Source: Erythrobacter sp. SG61-1L | GTDB lineage: Bacteria; Pseudomonadota; Alphaproteobacteria; Sphingomonadales; Sphingomonadaceae | NCBI RefSeq assembly: GCF_001305965.1 | Contig: NZ_JXQC01000003.1 | Coordinates: forward strand, 3,248,861-3,312,860 | Direction: 5' to 3' | Length of the DNA stretch: 64,000 bases | Shown here: positions 31,429 to 41,200 of the stretch, in pieces | How the letters are laid out: each line of letters starts with the position of its first letter | Numbering within the stretch: the first letter of the stretch is position 1 | Program-made: the position numbers and the translations under genes | The notes under the pieces: generated by a model | What the model was told of the DNA's origin: nothing | Seen by the model: only the letters and a program-made list of their open reading frames with translations | Databases searched by the model: none

Positions 31429-32634
31429 CTAGCGGAACAGGCGCGGCGCGAAATCAGCCAGATACCTGCGCCAATTGATCCATGTGTGGCCGCCGCCGCT
31501 TTCATGATAGGTGTGTTCGATTCCGTATTTATCCAGCATCGCGCGGGTCGGCGCCACGCTTCCATAGAGGAAATCTTCCCTGCCCATGGCGTAATAGACA
31601 AGGTCCAGATCGCTGGCGGCCTTGCGCAGCGCGGCATCGTTCGCGCTTTCATAACGGGTGACGTCGTCCGGCCCGGCAAGGCCCAGCCCCATCGAGAAAA
31701 TGCCGATGTAATCGAAGGTCTCCGGGTGAGTGAGGCCAAAGCGCAGCGTGTGCGATCCGCCCATGGAAAGGCCCGCCATGGCGCGATGATGCTGATCGGC
31801 CAGAGTGCGGAAACTGGCGTCCACATAGGGGATCAGGTCGCCCAGCAGATCGTCGCCGAAATCGGTGTTGGCCAGCATGTTTCCGCCCGGCTTGTCGGGC
31901 GTGTGACCGAAGGGCATGACCACGATCATCGGCGTCGCCTTTCCTTCGGCGATCAGATTGTCGAGGATGTAATTGGCGTGGCCTACGCTGGTCCAGCTAT
32001 CCGCACTGTCGCCCGCGCCGTGCACCAGATAGAGCACTGGATAGGATTTGCCGTCCTTCATATAGCCCGGCGGCGTGTAGACATAGGCCTGCCGTTTCTG
32101 TCCCAACGCATTTGACCAGTAATCGATGCGGCTGACCGCGCCATGCGCGACTTCGGACCTGTAAGTCTGGAATGCGCCTTCCGCGCCTTTGGTCTCGAAC
32201 GTAGAATTGGTCCCCACGCGTTCATGGCTGAAAGTGGTTCCCTGCGGATCGGGCACGCGCGCGCCGTCCACTTCAAAATTGAAACGGTAGGTATCGGGCG
32301 GAACCGGCACTGCGGTGGTGGCGCTCCACAGGCCGGTTTCGTCCTTCACCATCGCAAGTCCGCGCTGCGTGCCCGGTTGCATCCCCATCGGAATCGCCTG
32401 ATCGATGTCGCTGCTGGTCACGCGTGCGTCATGGGCAGCGGGAGCGCATAGGCGGAAAATCACGCGCCCATCGGGCAGTTGTTCGACCGAACGATAGGTT
32501 GCCGGGCCGGCGAAGAAGCCCTGCGGTAGGCAGCTTTTGGGCGCATCTTGCGCGCCGGTCTGCGCAGATAGCGGAGCGGTCGCCGCAATGCCGGACAGGC
32601 ACAACGCGGCCACGAAACTGGCGTGATATTTCAT
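31429..32634 (-). CDS. Secreted esterase, feruloyl-esterase (CE1)/Fes-like
   Basis: The protein has 401 residues from the ATG at 32634 (GGGGGAGGATC upstream). The signal is cleaved near LSA-QT. An N-terminal E-set/immunoglobulin-like domain (GRVIFRLCAPAAHDARVTSSD; PPDTYRFNFEVDG) precedes an alpha/beta-hydrolase of the esterase-D type. The latter has VLYLVHGAGDSADSW, the nucleophile GLSMGGSH and the terminal His in GGGHTW. This arrangement is typical of feruloyl/acetyl-xylan esterases and enterochelin-esterase relatives. It is divergent from the GH3 gene across 170 bp, suggesting joint control. Confidence 0.88.
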   Translation of the reverse strand: MKYHASFVAALCLSGIAATAPLSAQTGAQDAPKSCLPQGFFAGPATYRSVEQLPDGRVIFRLCAPAAHDARVTSSDIDQAIPMGMQPGTQRGLAMVKDETGLWSATTAVPVPPDTYRFNFEVDGARVPDPQGTTFSHERVGTNSTFETKGAEGAFQTYRSEVAHGAVSRIDYWSNALGQKRQAYVYTPPGYMKDGKSYPVLYLVHGAGDSADSWTSVGHANYILDNLIAEGKATPMIVVMPFGHTPDKPGGNMLANTDFGDDLLGDLIPYVDASFRTLADQHHRAMAGLSMGGSHTLRFGLTHPETFDYIGIFSMGLGLAGPDDVTRYESANDAALRKAASDLDLVYYAMGREDFLYGSVAPTRAMLDKYGIEHTYHESGGGHTWINWRRYLADFAPRLFR

Positions 32635-32804
32635 CCGATCCTCCCCCAGGAATCTCTCACCGCACAAGCCCGGCTCCGCGTGCGATTTGACAAGCGGCGC
32701 GCTTCGCAGCAGGGTATTGGGACAGCGTTGTCTCAATCGGGGTGAAAAGGCAAGTCCGCCTTGCGCTCCGTCCGCCGCCCGGCGGATCAGGGAAGGGTGC
32801 CGAA

Positions 32805-35045
32805 GTGAAGTCCAAGTCTGTCCGTAGGGCCGGTCTGCGTGCCATTTCCGCTGGAGCGCTGGTTGCGCTCGTCCCGCTTGCAGCCGCACTGCCTCTTCAC
32901 GCCAAGGAGAAGCAATCCGTCGATCCGGCAGCCCGCGCTGCCGCGACCGAGGCACAGATGACGGATGACGAGCGGATCACTCTGACGCTGGGCCTGCTGA
33001 CATCCCCGCGCGGCGATCAACCGGCGCCGGAAGGATCGCACCCCGGTGCGGGCTTCATTCCGGGCATTGCCCGCCTTGGCGTTCCTGCCCTGCATGAAAC
33101 CGATGCCAGCCTTGGTGTGACGTGGATCAGCGGTGCGCGCGGCAATGGCGGTACCCAATTGCCCAGCGGCACCGCGCAGGGCGCCACCTGGAATGTCGGG
33201 CTGATCGAGCAGGGCGGCCGCATGATCGGTTCCGAGGCACGGGCCAAGGGCTTCAACGTCATGCTGGCGGGCGGGATCAACCTGATGCGCGATCCGCGCA
33301 ATGGCAGGACTTTCGAATATCTGGGCGAAGATCCGCTTCACGCCGGCCTGCTTGGCGGCGCAGCGGTGCGCGGCATCCAGTCCAACCATGTCATTTCCAC
33401 CGTGAAGCATTTTGCGATCAACCCGCAGGAAACGGGCCGCGCCTTCATGAACACCGTGATCGAGGAAAAGGCCCTGCGCGAAAGCGATCTGCTGGCCTTC
33501 GAGATCGCGCTGGAACAGGGCGACCCCGGCGCAATCATGTGCGCCTATAACGCGACCAACGGCGCCCAGAGCTGCGGCAATAAATGGCTGCTGACCGATG
33601 TGCTGCGCAAGGATTGGGACTATCGCGGCTTCGTGATGTCGGACTGGGGCGCGGTGGACGGGCTAGATTACGCCTTGGCCGGGCTGGATCAGCAATCGGG
33701 TTCACCTATCGACCCCCAACCTTTCTTCGGTGATCAGCTCAAGGCGGCGGCACAATCCGACCCGGCCTATCGCAAAAGGTTGGGTGAGATGACCCGGGCG
33801 ATCCTTCATGCGATCTACGATAATGGCCTTGATGCCCATCCGTCCGGGTTCGGCACGGTGGATGCGGCGGCCAATTCGGAAGTGGCGCTGAAGGTCGCGC
33901 AGGAAGGGATCGTGCTGCTCACCAATCCGGCCGGGCTGCTTCCGCTGGGGCCGGATGTGCGATCCATCGCCGTGATTGGCGGCCATGCCGATGCGGGAAC
34001 GCCGGTTGGTGGCGGTTCGTCCAAGGTGCTGGGGGATGACGGCCCGTCAGTTTCCGTGCCCGGTGTTCAGGATGGTAACGGGCCGTTTGCGGCCATGTTG
34101 AATCAGGACTTCAACCGTTCCGCCCCGCTTGCCGCAATCCGTGCGATTGCCCCGAAGGCGACAATAAAATTCCGCGATGGCACTTATCCTGCCGAAGCCG
34201 CGCTGGCCGCAGCGCAGGCCGATGTTACCATCATCTTCGCGACGCAGTACCAGACAGAGGGGTTCGACGTGCCCGAACTCTCCCTGCCCAACGGGCAGGA
34301 CGCGCTGATCGCGGCGGTGGCGAAGGCCAATCCTAACACCATCGTCGTGCTGGAAACAGGCGGGCCGGTGGCCATGCCGTGGAAGGACGACGTGAAGGCC
34401 GTGGTGGAAGCCTGGTATCCTGGCGCGCGGGGCGGTGAGGCGATTGCCGACGTTCTGTTCGGCAAGGTCAATCCTTCGGGCCGCCTGCCGCTTACCTTTC
34501 CGGCTTCGGTCGCGCAGCTTCCCCGTCCGGCCCTGCCGGGATTGGGCGAGGTTGAACCCAATTTCGTGGGGGTCGGTGCGCCCGGCCAGAAGCTGGATGT
34601 GGATTACAATATCGAAGGCGCCGACATCGGCTATCGCTGGTTCGCGCGCGAAGGGCAGGCACCGCTCTTCGCCATGGGCCATGGCCTCAGCTATACCACC
34701 TTCGCGTCAGAGGGTTTCTCGGTCGCCTCGGGCAAGGACGGGCTGATCGCCCGTGCCACGATCCGCAACACCGGTGCGCGGTCCGGGGCGGAAGTGGCTC
34801 AGGTCTACCTTGCCGACGCCCATGGCACGAAGCTGCGCCGTCTGGCGGGCTTCACCAAGCTGGAACTGGCGCCGGGCGAGGCGCGCGAGGTTTCGATTCC
34901 GCTTGAACCGCGCGTGCTGGCCGACTGGACGGCCGATGGCTGGCAGGTGGCAGCCGGAACCTATCGCTTCGTACTGGCGAAGGATGCGCTCGCTGACGGG
35001 CCGGTGGCGGAAGTGAAGCTGCCCGAAAGGCGCATCGCACCCTAG
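32805..35045 (+). CDS. Glycoside hydrolase family 3 beta-glucosidase-like
   Basis: The protein has 746 residues from the GTG at 32805; an in-frame GTG at 32742 is possible. The signal is cleaved near LHA-KE (residue 33). The GH3 N-domain has the catalytic Asp in GFVMSDWGAV and the KHFAINPQETGR substrate loop. The GH3 C-domain has AVIGGHAD and VVVEAWYPGARGGEAIADVLFG. A fibronectin-III-like C-terminal domain (AEVAQVYLADAHG...) completes the usual bacterial arrangement. It should release terminal beta-glucosyl or related sugars from glycosides in the periplasm. The TAG stop lies in a CTAG shared with the converging kinase gene. Confidence 0.92.
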   Translation: MKSKSVRRAGLRAISAGALVALVPLAAALPLHAKEKQSVDPAARAAATEAQMTDDERITLTLGLLTSPRGDQPAPEGSHPGAGFIPGIARLGVPALHETDASLGVTWISGARGNGGTQLPSGTAQGATWNVGLIEQGGRMIGSEARAKGFNVMLAGGINLMRDPRNGRTFEYLGEDPLHAGLLGGAAVRGIQSNHVISTVKHFAINPQETGRAFMNTVIEEKALRESDLLAFEIALEQGDPGAIMCAYNATNGAQSCGNKWLLTDVLRKDWDYRGFVMSDWGAVDGLDYALAGLDQQSGSPIDPQPFFGDQLKAAAQSDPAYRKRLGEMTRAILHAIYDNGLDAHPSGFGTVDAAANSEVALKVAQEGIVLLTNPAGLLPLGPDVRSIAVIGGHADAGTPVGGGSSKVLGDDGPSVSVPGVQDGNGPFAAMLNQDFNRSAPLAAIRAIAPKATIKFRDGTYPAEAALAAAQADVTIIFATQYQTEGFDVPELSLPNGQDALIAAVAKANPNTIVVLETGGPVAMPWKDDVKAVVEAWYPGARGGEAIADVLFGKVNPSGRLPLTFPASVAQLPRPALPGLGEVEPNFVGVGAPGQKLDVDYNIEGADIGYRWFAREGQAPLFAMGHGLSYTTFASEGFSVASGKDGLIARATIRNTGARSGAEVAQVYLADAHGTKLRRLAGFTKLELAPGEAREVSIPLEPRVLADWTADGWQVAAGTYRFVLAKDALADGPVAEVKLPERRIAP

Positions 35046-36418
35046 GCGGCTTCTCCGAAATCCAGCTGGGCGATCAGCCCGCCGACCTCGGGCTTCAGTT
35101 CCAGCCGTGCGCCCATGCTCACGCAAATGTCCTTCGCTATGGCGAGGCCGAGGCCGGAGCCGGGCTTGTCCGGGTCGAACCGCATGCCGACTTCAAAGGC
35201 GCGGGCGATCTGGCTGGCAGTCATGCCCGGCCCGTCATCCTCTACAGAGATGCGGACATGGCCGCGCGTTTCCCTAAGGCCCACGGTGACAGTCGATGCT
35301 GCCCATTTGCCGGCATTGTCGATCAGGATGGAGACCAGCTCGGAAAAGTCTACCGGATCGGCCTGGAGCACGCAGTCGCCATCCAGTTCGTTACGCAGCA
35401 CGAAATGGACATCGGGATGCAGCCGCTTCATTGCACTGAGGATCGGCACCAGGAGATCGGGCAGGGTGCTGGTGGAACCCGGAACTCGGGCGCCTGCTGA
35501 ACGGGCGCGGGCCAGCTGATATTCGATCTGCTGTTCCATCATGCGCGCCTGATCGAGCAGAACGCGGGCCGATTCAGGGGCCTTGTCCCCTTCGGCCAGC
35601 CGTTCAGCCTCGTCCGTCACCACCGCCAGCGGCGTGCGCAGCGAATGGGCGAGGTTGGCAGCTTGCACGCGGGCGCGTGCGATCATCTCGGCATTCTGGC
35701 GGATATAGTCGTTGAGGTCGTCGGCCAGCGGAGCGATCTCGGATGGATAGGTGCCTTCCAGCTGAACCGCCTGACCTTCCCGCAGTCTGGCGACAGCTTC
35801 GCCAAGCCGGTTGAGGGGCCTCAGGCCATAGCGGATGATGGCAAAGCCGGTTGCCAGCAGCAGCAGGCCCAGCACGGCGAGCGCAAGGGTTAGCTCGCGG
35901 GTGAAGTTCCGCACGACCCGGTTCAGCTCTTCCTGATCGGTCGCGATGACGAAATGGGTTTCCCCGCCCATGCGATCCGACCGCGCCAGGCCATAGGCGA
36001 TTACCGGCCCAGTCGGGCCTTCTTCCACACGATGGGCAATAGTGTGCGAATGGGCGACTTCGTCGTCCAGATTGCCCCGCGTCATGGAGGCGGAGCGTAG
36101 GACGGCCCCGCTTGCCGCATTGACCTGCCAGTAATAGCCTGAAAGCGGCACTTCGTAGCGGGGATCGGAAAGCGGCCGGATCAGGAACGGGCGGCCCTTG
36201 CTGTCAATGTCCGTCAGCCGCGCAAGTTCGCGCACATGGACATTCAGTTCGTCATGGAACTGCTGTTCCACATGGCTGGTGAACACCCGCGTGGCCGAAA
36301 TCCAGATCGACCCGATGCCCAGCACCACCCACAGCATTACTGCCAGCAGGAAGCGCAGGCGCAGGCTGCCGGACTGGGCGCGGGCCGGGGGCAGGGTCGC
36401 AGGATGGGCGGAAGTCAT
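35042..36418 (-). CDS. Two-component sensor histidine kinase
   Basis: The protein has 458 residues from the ATG at 36418, overlapping the response-regulator stop (ATGA). TM1 is at about residues 20-42, a periplasmic sensor region follows, and TM2 is at about 174-195. Then come HAMP (RYGLRPLNRLGEAVARL), the phospho-acceptor His258 (NLAHSLRTPLAVV), an N-box (SILIDNAGKWA) and G-boxes (EDDGPGM; GSGLGLAIAKDI). The layout is PhoQ/QseC-like. It probably senses an envelope or metal/toxicant signal and controls the divergent RND operon. Confidence 0.92.
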   Translation of the reverse strand: MTSAHPATLPPARAQSGSLRLRFLLAVMLWVVLGIGSIWISATRVFTSHVEQQFHDELNVHVRELARLTDIDSKGRPFLIRPLSDPRYEVPLSGYYWQVNAASGAVLRSASMTRGNLDDEVAHSHTIAHRVEEGPTGPVIAYGLARSDRMGGETHFVIATDQEELNRVVRNFTRELTLALAVLGLLLLATGFAIIRYGLRPLNRLGEAVARLREGQAVQLEGTYPSEIAPLADDLNDYIRQNAEMIARARVQAANLAHSLRTPLAVVTDEAERLAEGDKAPESARVLLDQARMMEQQIEYQLARARSAGARVPGSTSTLPDLLVPILSAMKRLHPDVHFVLRNELDGDCVLQADPVDFSELVSILIDNAGKWAASTVTVGLRETRGHVRISVEDDGPGMTASQIARAFEVGMRFDPDKPGSGLGLAIAKDICVSMGARLELKPEVGGLIAQLDFGEAA

Positions 36419-37071
36419 TTCTCGAACCTGTAGCCCAGTCCGCGCAGAGTGGTAATGCGCTGCTTGCCGATCTTGCGACGCAGGCGGCCCACCATCACTT
36501 CGATCGTGTTGAGTTCGCGCGGGGCATCCAGCTCGTAGAGATTTTCCAGAATGTCTCCCTGAGACAGCACTTGGCCCGCACGGCGCATGAACAGGTGCAA
36601 CAAGCGGAATTCCTGCCTGGCAAGGTCCAGCGTCTCGCCGTTCAATGTCACGGAGTGAGTGAGCGGGTCGAGCGCCAGATCGCCCAGCACGATGCCGCTT
36701 TCCCGCTTTCCCGCATGCCGGCGAAACAGGGCGTTGAGCCGGGCAAGCAGTTCCTCGAAGCGCACCGGCTTCACCACGAAGTCGTCTGCGCCGGCGTTCA
36801 GACCTTCCACCTTGTCCTGCCAGCTTCCTCGCGCGGTCAGGATCAGGATCGGGCAATCCACCTTCTTCGCGCGCCACTGGCGCAGCAGATCGATCCCGTC
36901 GCCATCGGGCAGGCCGAGGTCGAGAATGATCGCTCCCATCTTGTCGAGATCGGGCCAGTCCTCCGCCTCGGCGCTATCGCGCGCGAGGTCCATGGCAAAG
37001 CCCGCGCCGCGCAGGCGCTCGCTCAGCCTCCGGCCAAGTTCGGCATCGTCCTCCACCAGCAGCAGGCGCAT
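36415..37071 (-). CDS. OmpR/PhoB-family response regulator
   Basis: The protein has 218 residues: a receiver domain with acidic residues VEDD, phospho-acceptor Asp51 (LDLGLPDGDG) and Lys101 (VVKPVR), then a winged-helix DNA-binding domain (LDLARQEFRLLHLFMRRAGQVLSQGDIL; RELNTIEVMVGRLRRKIG). It is first in the kinase operon. It probably binds the TGACAAG repeats at 37112-37148, which sit between it and the divergent efflux operon. Confidence 0.93.
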   Translation of the reverse strand: MRLLLVEDDAELGRRLSERLRGAGFAMDLARDSAEAEDWPDLDKMGAIILDLGLPDGDGIDLLRQWRAKKVDCPILILTARGSWQDKVEGLNAGADDFVVKPVRFEELLARLNALFRRHAGKRESGIVLGDLALDPLTHSVTLNGETLDLARQEFRLLHLFMRRAGQVLSQGDILENLYELDAPRELNTIEVMVGRLRRKIGKQRITTLRGLGYRFEK

Positions 37072-37111
37072 TTGGGTTCACTCCTTCTTCAGCCCGCAAT
37101 GGAAGTGAAAA

Positions 37112-37148
37112 CTGACAAGAGCCTGCCAGTCTGACAAGTTGTTGTCAG
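37112..37148. promoter_or_regulatory. Candidate response-regulator binding sites
   Basis: CTGACAAG occurs at 37112-37119 and 37131-37138, 19 bp apart. The second copy also forms an inverted repeat with TTGTCAG at 37142-37148 (4-bp spacer). The block lies in the 101-bp divergent gap, ending 24 bp before the adaptor start. OmpR-family regulators usually bind such spaced half-sites. Confidence 0.6.
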
Positions 37149-37172
37149 CTTGGGCAGACATTCCCCTGCGCC

Positions 37173-38276
37173 ATGGCCAGATGCATCCTTTTCCCGCTTG
37201 CTGCCTCCTGCGCGATTGCGCTGACGGCGGCCTGTTCCGACAAATCGGCTGAAGGGCCGCAGGAGGAAGCAGCACCTGCTGGCACGCTGGATGCCGCGCA
37301 GATGAAGCGGCTGGGTATCACCACCGCGTCAGCGCAAGCGGTCGACACCGTCCCCTTGGGGGTCGTCCCCGGCCAGATTACCCTGCCGCCAGAAGCGCGG
37401 GTAGCGGTGACCTCTAATTTCCCCGGCGCGGCAGTGCGTATCTATGTGATCGAAGGGCAGGAAGTCGCTCGCGGGCAGGCTCTCGCGCTGGTTCGCGCGG
37501 CAGAGCCGACGCAAATCCGCGGCGAACTCGCCCGCGCAGAGGCGGAACTCGATCTGGCGCAGGCGCGCGCAAAGCGGATGGCTCAGCTCGCAAAGGAAGG
37601 CGTGATCGCCGAAGCCCGCTCTGAAGAGGCGCAGGCTGCCTTGCGGCAGGCGCGCGCCTCCGTTTCGGAACAGCAGCGGCTCATTTCGCTGGCGGGTGCC
37701 GGACCTGACGGGACGATGACCCTGCGTGCCCCGATCTCAGGCCGCGTCGCGCATGTCGCGGTGGAGACTGGTGGGCCGGTCGATGGCATGACCGCGCCTT
37801 TCGTGATCGAAAACGCCGCCGCTTACAGCGTGGACCTGCAATTGCCCGAGCGGCTGGCAAGGTCCATCCGCCCCGGCATGCCGGTGGAAGTGGAACTGGG
37901 CACCGACGAGGACGGCAAGCCGCTGACGGTCGGCGGCAAGATCCTCTCGGTTGCTCCCTCGCTCGATCCGGAAACGCGGTCGATCATGGCGAAGGCCAGC
38001 ATTGGCGCGGCACCGGGCCTTGTGGCAGGCAAGAACGTGATGGTGGTGATCGCGGGGCAGGGTGCCAAGCCGGGCGTTTCGGTTCCCGCCGCTGCTGTCA
38101 CCCGGATCGGCGAAGACGATGTCGTCTTCGTGCGCAGCGGCAACCGCTTCGTCAGTCGCAAGGTCACGCTCACCGGACAGGCGGCGGGCAAGGCCTATAT
38201 CTCCGAAGGGCTCAAGCCGGGTGAGGCTGTCGCGGCAAGCGGCATCGCCGAACTCAAGGCGATGACGGCGGAGTAA
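37173..38276 (+). CDS. RND efflux periplasmic adaptor lipoprotein
   Basis: This 367-residue membrane-fusion protein has lipobox LTAAC (Cys21). A barrel-sandwich half-motif (GQEVARGQALALVRAAEP) leads into an alpha-hairpin (LARAEAELDLAQARAKRMAQLAKEGV...), then the return lipoyl half (APISGRVAHVAVETGGPV) and beta-barrel (LPERLARSIRPGMPVEVEL). It links the RND pump to the outer-membrane channel. It is first of three genes in one operon and divergent from the two-component system. It lacks the His/Met-rich tail of dedicated metal-binding adaptors. Confidence 0.9.
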   Translation: MARCILFPLAASCAIALTAACSDKSAEGPQEEAAPAGTLDAAQMKRLGITTASAQAVDTVPLGVVPGQITLPPEARVAVTSNFPGAAVRIYVIEGQEVARGQALALVRAAEPTQIRGELARAEAELDLAQARAKRMAQLAKEGVIAEARSEEAQAALRQARASVSEQQRLISLAGAGPDGTMTLRAPISGRVAHVAVETGGPVDGMTAPFVIENAAAYSVDLQLPERLARSIRPGMPVEVELGTDEDGKPLTVGGKILSVAPSLDPETRSIMAKASIGAAPGLVAGKNVMVVIAGQGAKPGVSVPAAAVTRIGEDDVVFVRSGNRFVSRKVTLTGQAAGKAYISEGLKPGEAVAASGIAELKAMTAE

Positions 38277-38283
38277 GGCACTC

Positions 38284-41200
38284 ATGCTCCGCACGCTCGT
38301 TGAAAAGGCGCTTTCGCTCAGGCTCGCAGTGCTGGGCATTGCCGCGCTGCTGGCTGCCATTGGCGGTTGGTCTTTCGCCAATTTGCCTATCGATGCCTTC
38401 CCGGACATCAGCTCCACTCAGGTGAAGATCATCCTCAAGGCGCCCGGCATGACGCCCGAGGAAGTCGAAAGCCGGGTGATTGCGCCGATCGAGATGGAGA
38501 TGCTGGGCATTCCCAACCAGTCGGTGCTGCGCTCGGTCGCGAAATACGCGATTGCCGACATCACTATCGATTTCTCCGACAAGACGGACATCTACTGGGC
38601 GCGCAGTCAGGTTTCGGAGCGGCTCAATGCCGTGATGGGCGATCTGCCGGCCACCGTGGAAGGCGGCATGGCGCCGATCTCCACTCCGCTGTCGGACATG
38701 TATATGTTCACGCTGGAAGGCCCGCAGAGCCTTGCTGAAAAGCGCCGCGTGCTGGACTGGATCGTGCGGCCTGCCTTGCGTACCGTGCCGGGCGTGGCGG
38801 ACGTCAACGCGCTGGGTGGCTATGTCGAAACCTTCGAAGTCGCGCCGAATAATGGCGCCCTTGCTGCTGCGGGGCTGAGCACGGCAGATCTTGCTGCCGC
38901 GATCGAGGGCGGCAACCGCAACGATGGCGCCGGGCGCCTGGTCACGGGGGAAGAGGCACTGATAGTGCGCTCCACCGGCGCGATCCGCACGCTGGACGAT
39001 CTCGCTTCGGTCGTGGTGAAGACCGCCAATGGCGCTGTGGTGCGCGTGGGCGATGTCGCCAATGTCCGCATAGGCAGCCGCACGCGCTATGGCGCGGTGA
39101 CGGAAAACGGCAAGGGCGAGGCTGTCGAAGGGCTGGTGATCGGCCTGCGGGGCGCGGATGCCGCCAAGGTGGTGGACGGAGTGAAGACGCGGCTGGAGGA
39201 ACTCAAGCCCAGCCTGCCCGAAGGGATGAAAGTCGTCCCCTTCTATGACCGTTCGGAACTGATTTCGCACGCCGTGGGCACGGTGGAGGAAGCATTGCTG
39301 GAAGCGACCGTGCTGGTCGTGATCCTGTTGCTGCTGTTCCTGGGCGATTTCCGCGCATCGGTGATCGTGGCGCTGGCCCTGCCGATGGCAGCCTTGCTGA
39401 CCTTCATCTTCATGCGCGCCATTGGCCTCACGGCCAATCTCATGAGCCTTGGCGGGCTGGCCATTGCGGTGGGCATGCTGGTGGACGGGGCCGTGGTGGT
39501 CGTCGAGAATGTGGTCGAACGCCTCAGCGATCCGAAACATGCCCGCGCCGGCAAGCTGCACAATATCTTCATCGCCTCTGCCGAAGTGGCAAAGCCGGTG
39601 GCCTCGGGCATGGCGATCATCGCGCTGGTGTTCCTGCCGCTGCTGACGCTGGAAGGGCTGGAAGGCAAGCTGTTCTCCCCGGTGGCGCTTACCATCGTGC
39701 TGGCGCTGCTTTCGGCGCTGCTGCTGTCGCTCACACTGATCCCGGTGCTGGCCTACTACCTGCTGAAGGTGAAGGAAGGGCATCACGAACCCTGGGTGAT
39801 GCGCAAGCTCTCACCCTTCTATGCCCGCACGCTGGGCGCGGCCTTCGCTCACAAGAAGCGGGTCTTCGCAATTGCAGGTGCATCGCTGCTGGTCACGGTC
39901 GGCGCCTATACGGTCACCGGCAAGACCTTCCTGCCGACGATGGATGAAGGCTCCGTCGTGCTGCAGCTTGCCAAGCTGCCCACGGTCTCGCTCGATCATT
40001 CAATCGCGGGCGATCTGAAGGTCGAAAAGGCCGTGATGGAAGCGGTGCCCGAGGTCGAACAGATGGTGATGCGCGTGGGTTCCGACGAAATCGGGCTGGA
40101 CCCGATGGGCCTCAATGAAAGCGACGGCTTCATCAAGCTCAAGCCGCGTTCCGAATGGCGCGTGAAGGACAAGGAATGGCTGGTGGACGAGATCCGCAAG
40201 GTGCTCGCCCAGTTCCCCGGCATCGAGCCGAGCTACACCCAGCCGATCGAAATGCGCACGTCCGAAATGCTGACCGGCGCCCGCGGCGATCTGGCGCTCA
40301 AGCTGTTCGGCCCGGACCTTGGCGAGCTTTCGCGGCTGGCGGGCCAGATTCAGACCCGGCTGGAAACGATCGACGGCACCAGTGAGGCCATGACGGTGGC
40401 CAATGACCAGGTCGATTACCTGCAGGTCGATATCGACCGGGTTGCAGCAGGCCGCGCTGGAATGCCGATCAACGATCTCCAGGACATGATGCGCGCGCAG
40501 GTTGAAGGCATGCAGGCTGGGGTTGTGGCCGAAGGCAGCCGCCGCGTGCCGATTATGCTGCGTGCCGACGGCACACAAGGCCTGACACCCCAATCCTTTG
40601 CGGACCAGTTGTTCCGATCCCCCTCGGGGCAGCTGGTCCGCGCCAGTGACATCGCGCAGGTCCGCCGCGTGGAAGGCCCGGTGAAGCTGGAGCACGAAAA
40701 CGGCTCGCGCTTCGCAATGGTGCAGGCCTTCGTTTCCGGGCGTGACCTTGTCGGCTATGTCGAGGAAGCCAAGGCCGACATCGCACAGAATGTTGACCTG
40801 CCACCGGGTTATCGCATCGTCTGGGGCGGTCAGTTCGAAAACCAGCAGCGCGCCAGCGCCCGACTGGCCGTGGTGCTGCCGATCTCGATCCTGATGATCT
40901 TCGCGATCCTCTATTTCACGCTTGGCTCGATCCGTGCCTCGCTGCTGATCCTGGTGAACATTCCCTTTGCAATGGTGGGCGGGATGATCGCGCTGGCCGC
41001 GTCGGGCGAATATCTCTCGGTTCCCGCATCGGTGGGCTTCATCGCGTTGCTGGGTATCGCAGTGCTCAATGGCCTCGTGATGGTCAGCTATTTCCGGCAA
41101 TTGCGCGATGAGGGCATGTCGCTGGCGGAAGCCGTGCGGCGCGGGGCGGAACGGCGCCTGCGTCCGGTGCTGATGACGGCCACCATTGCTGCCTTCGGCC

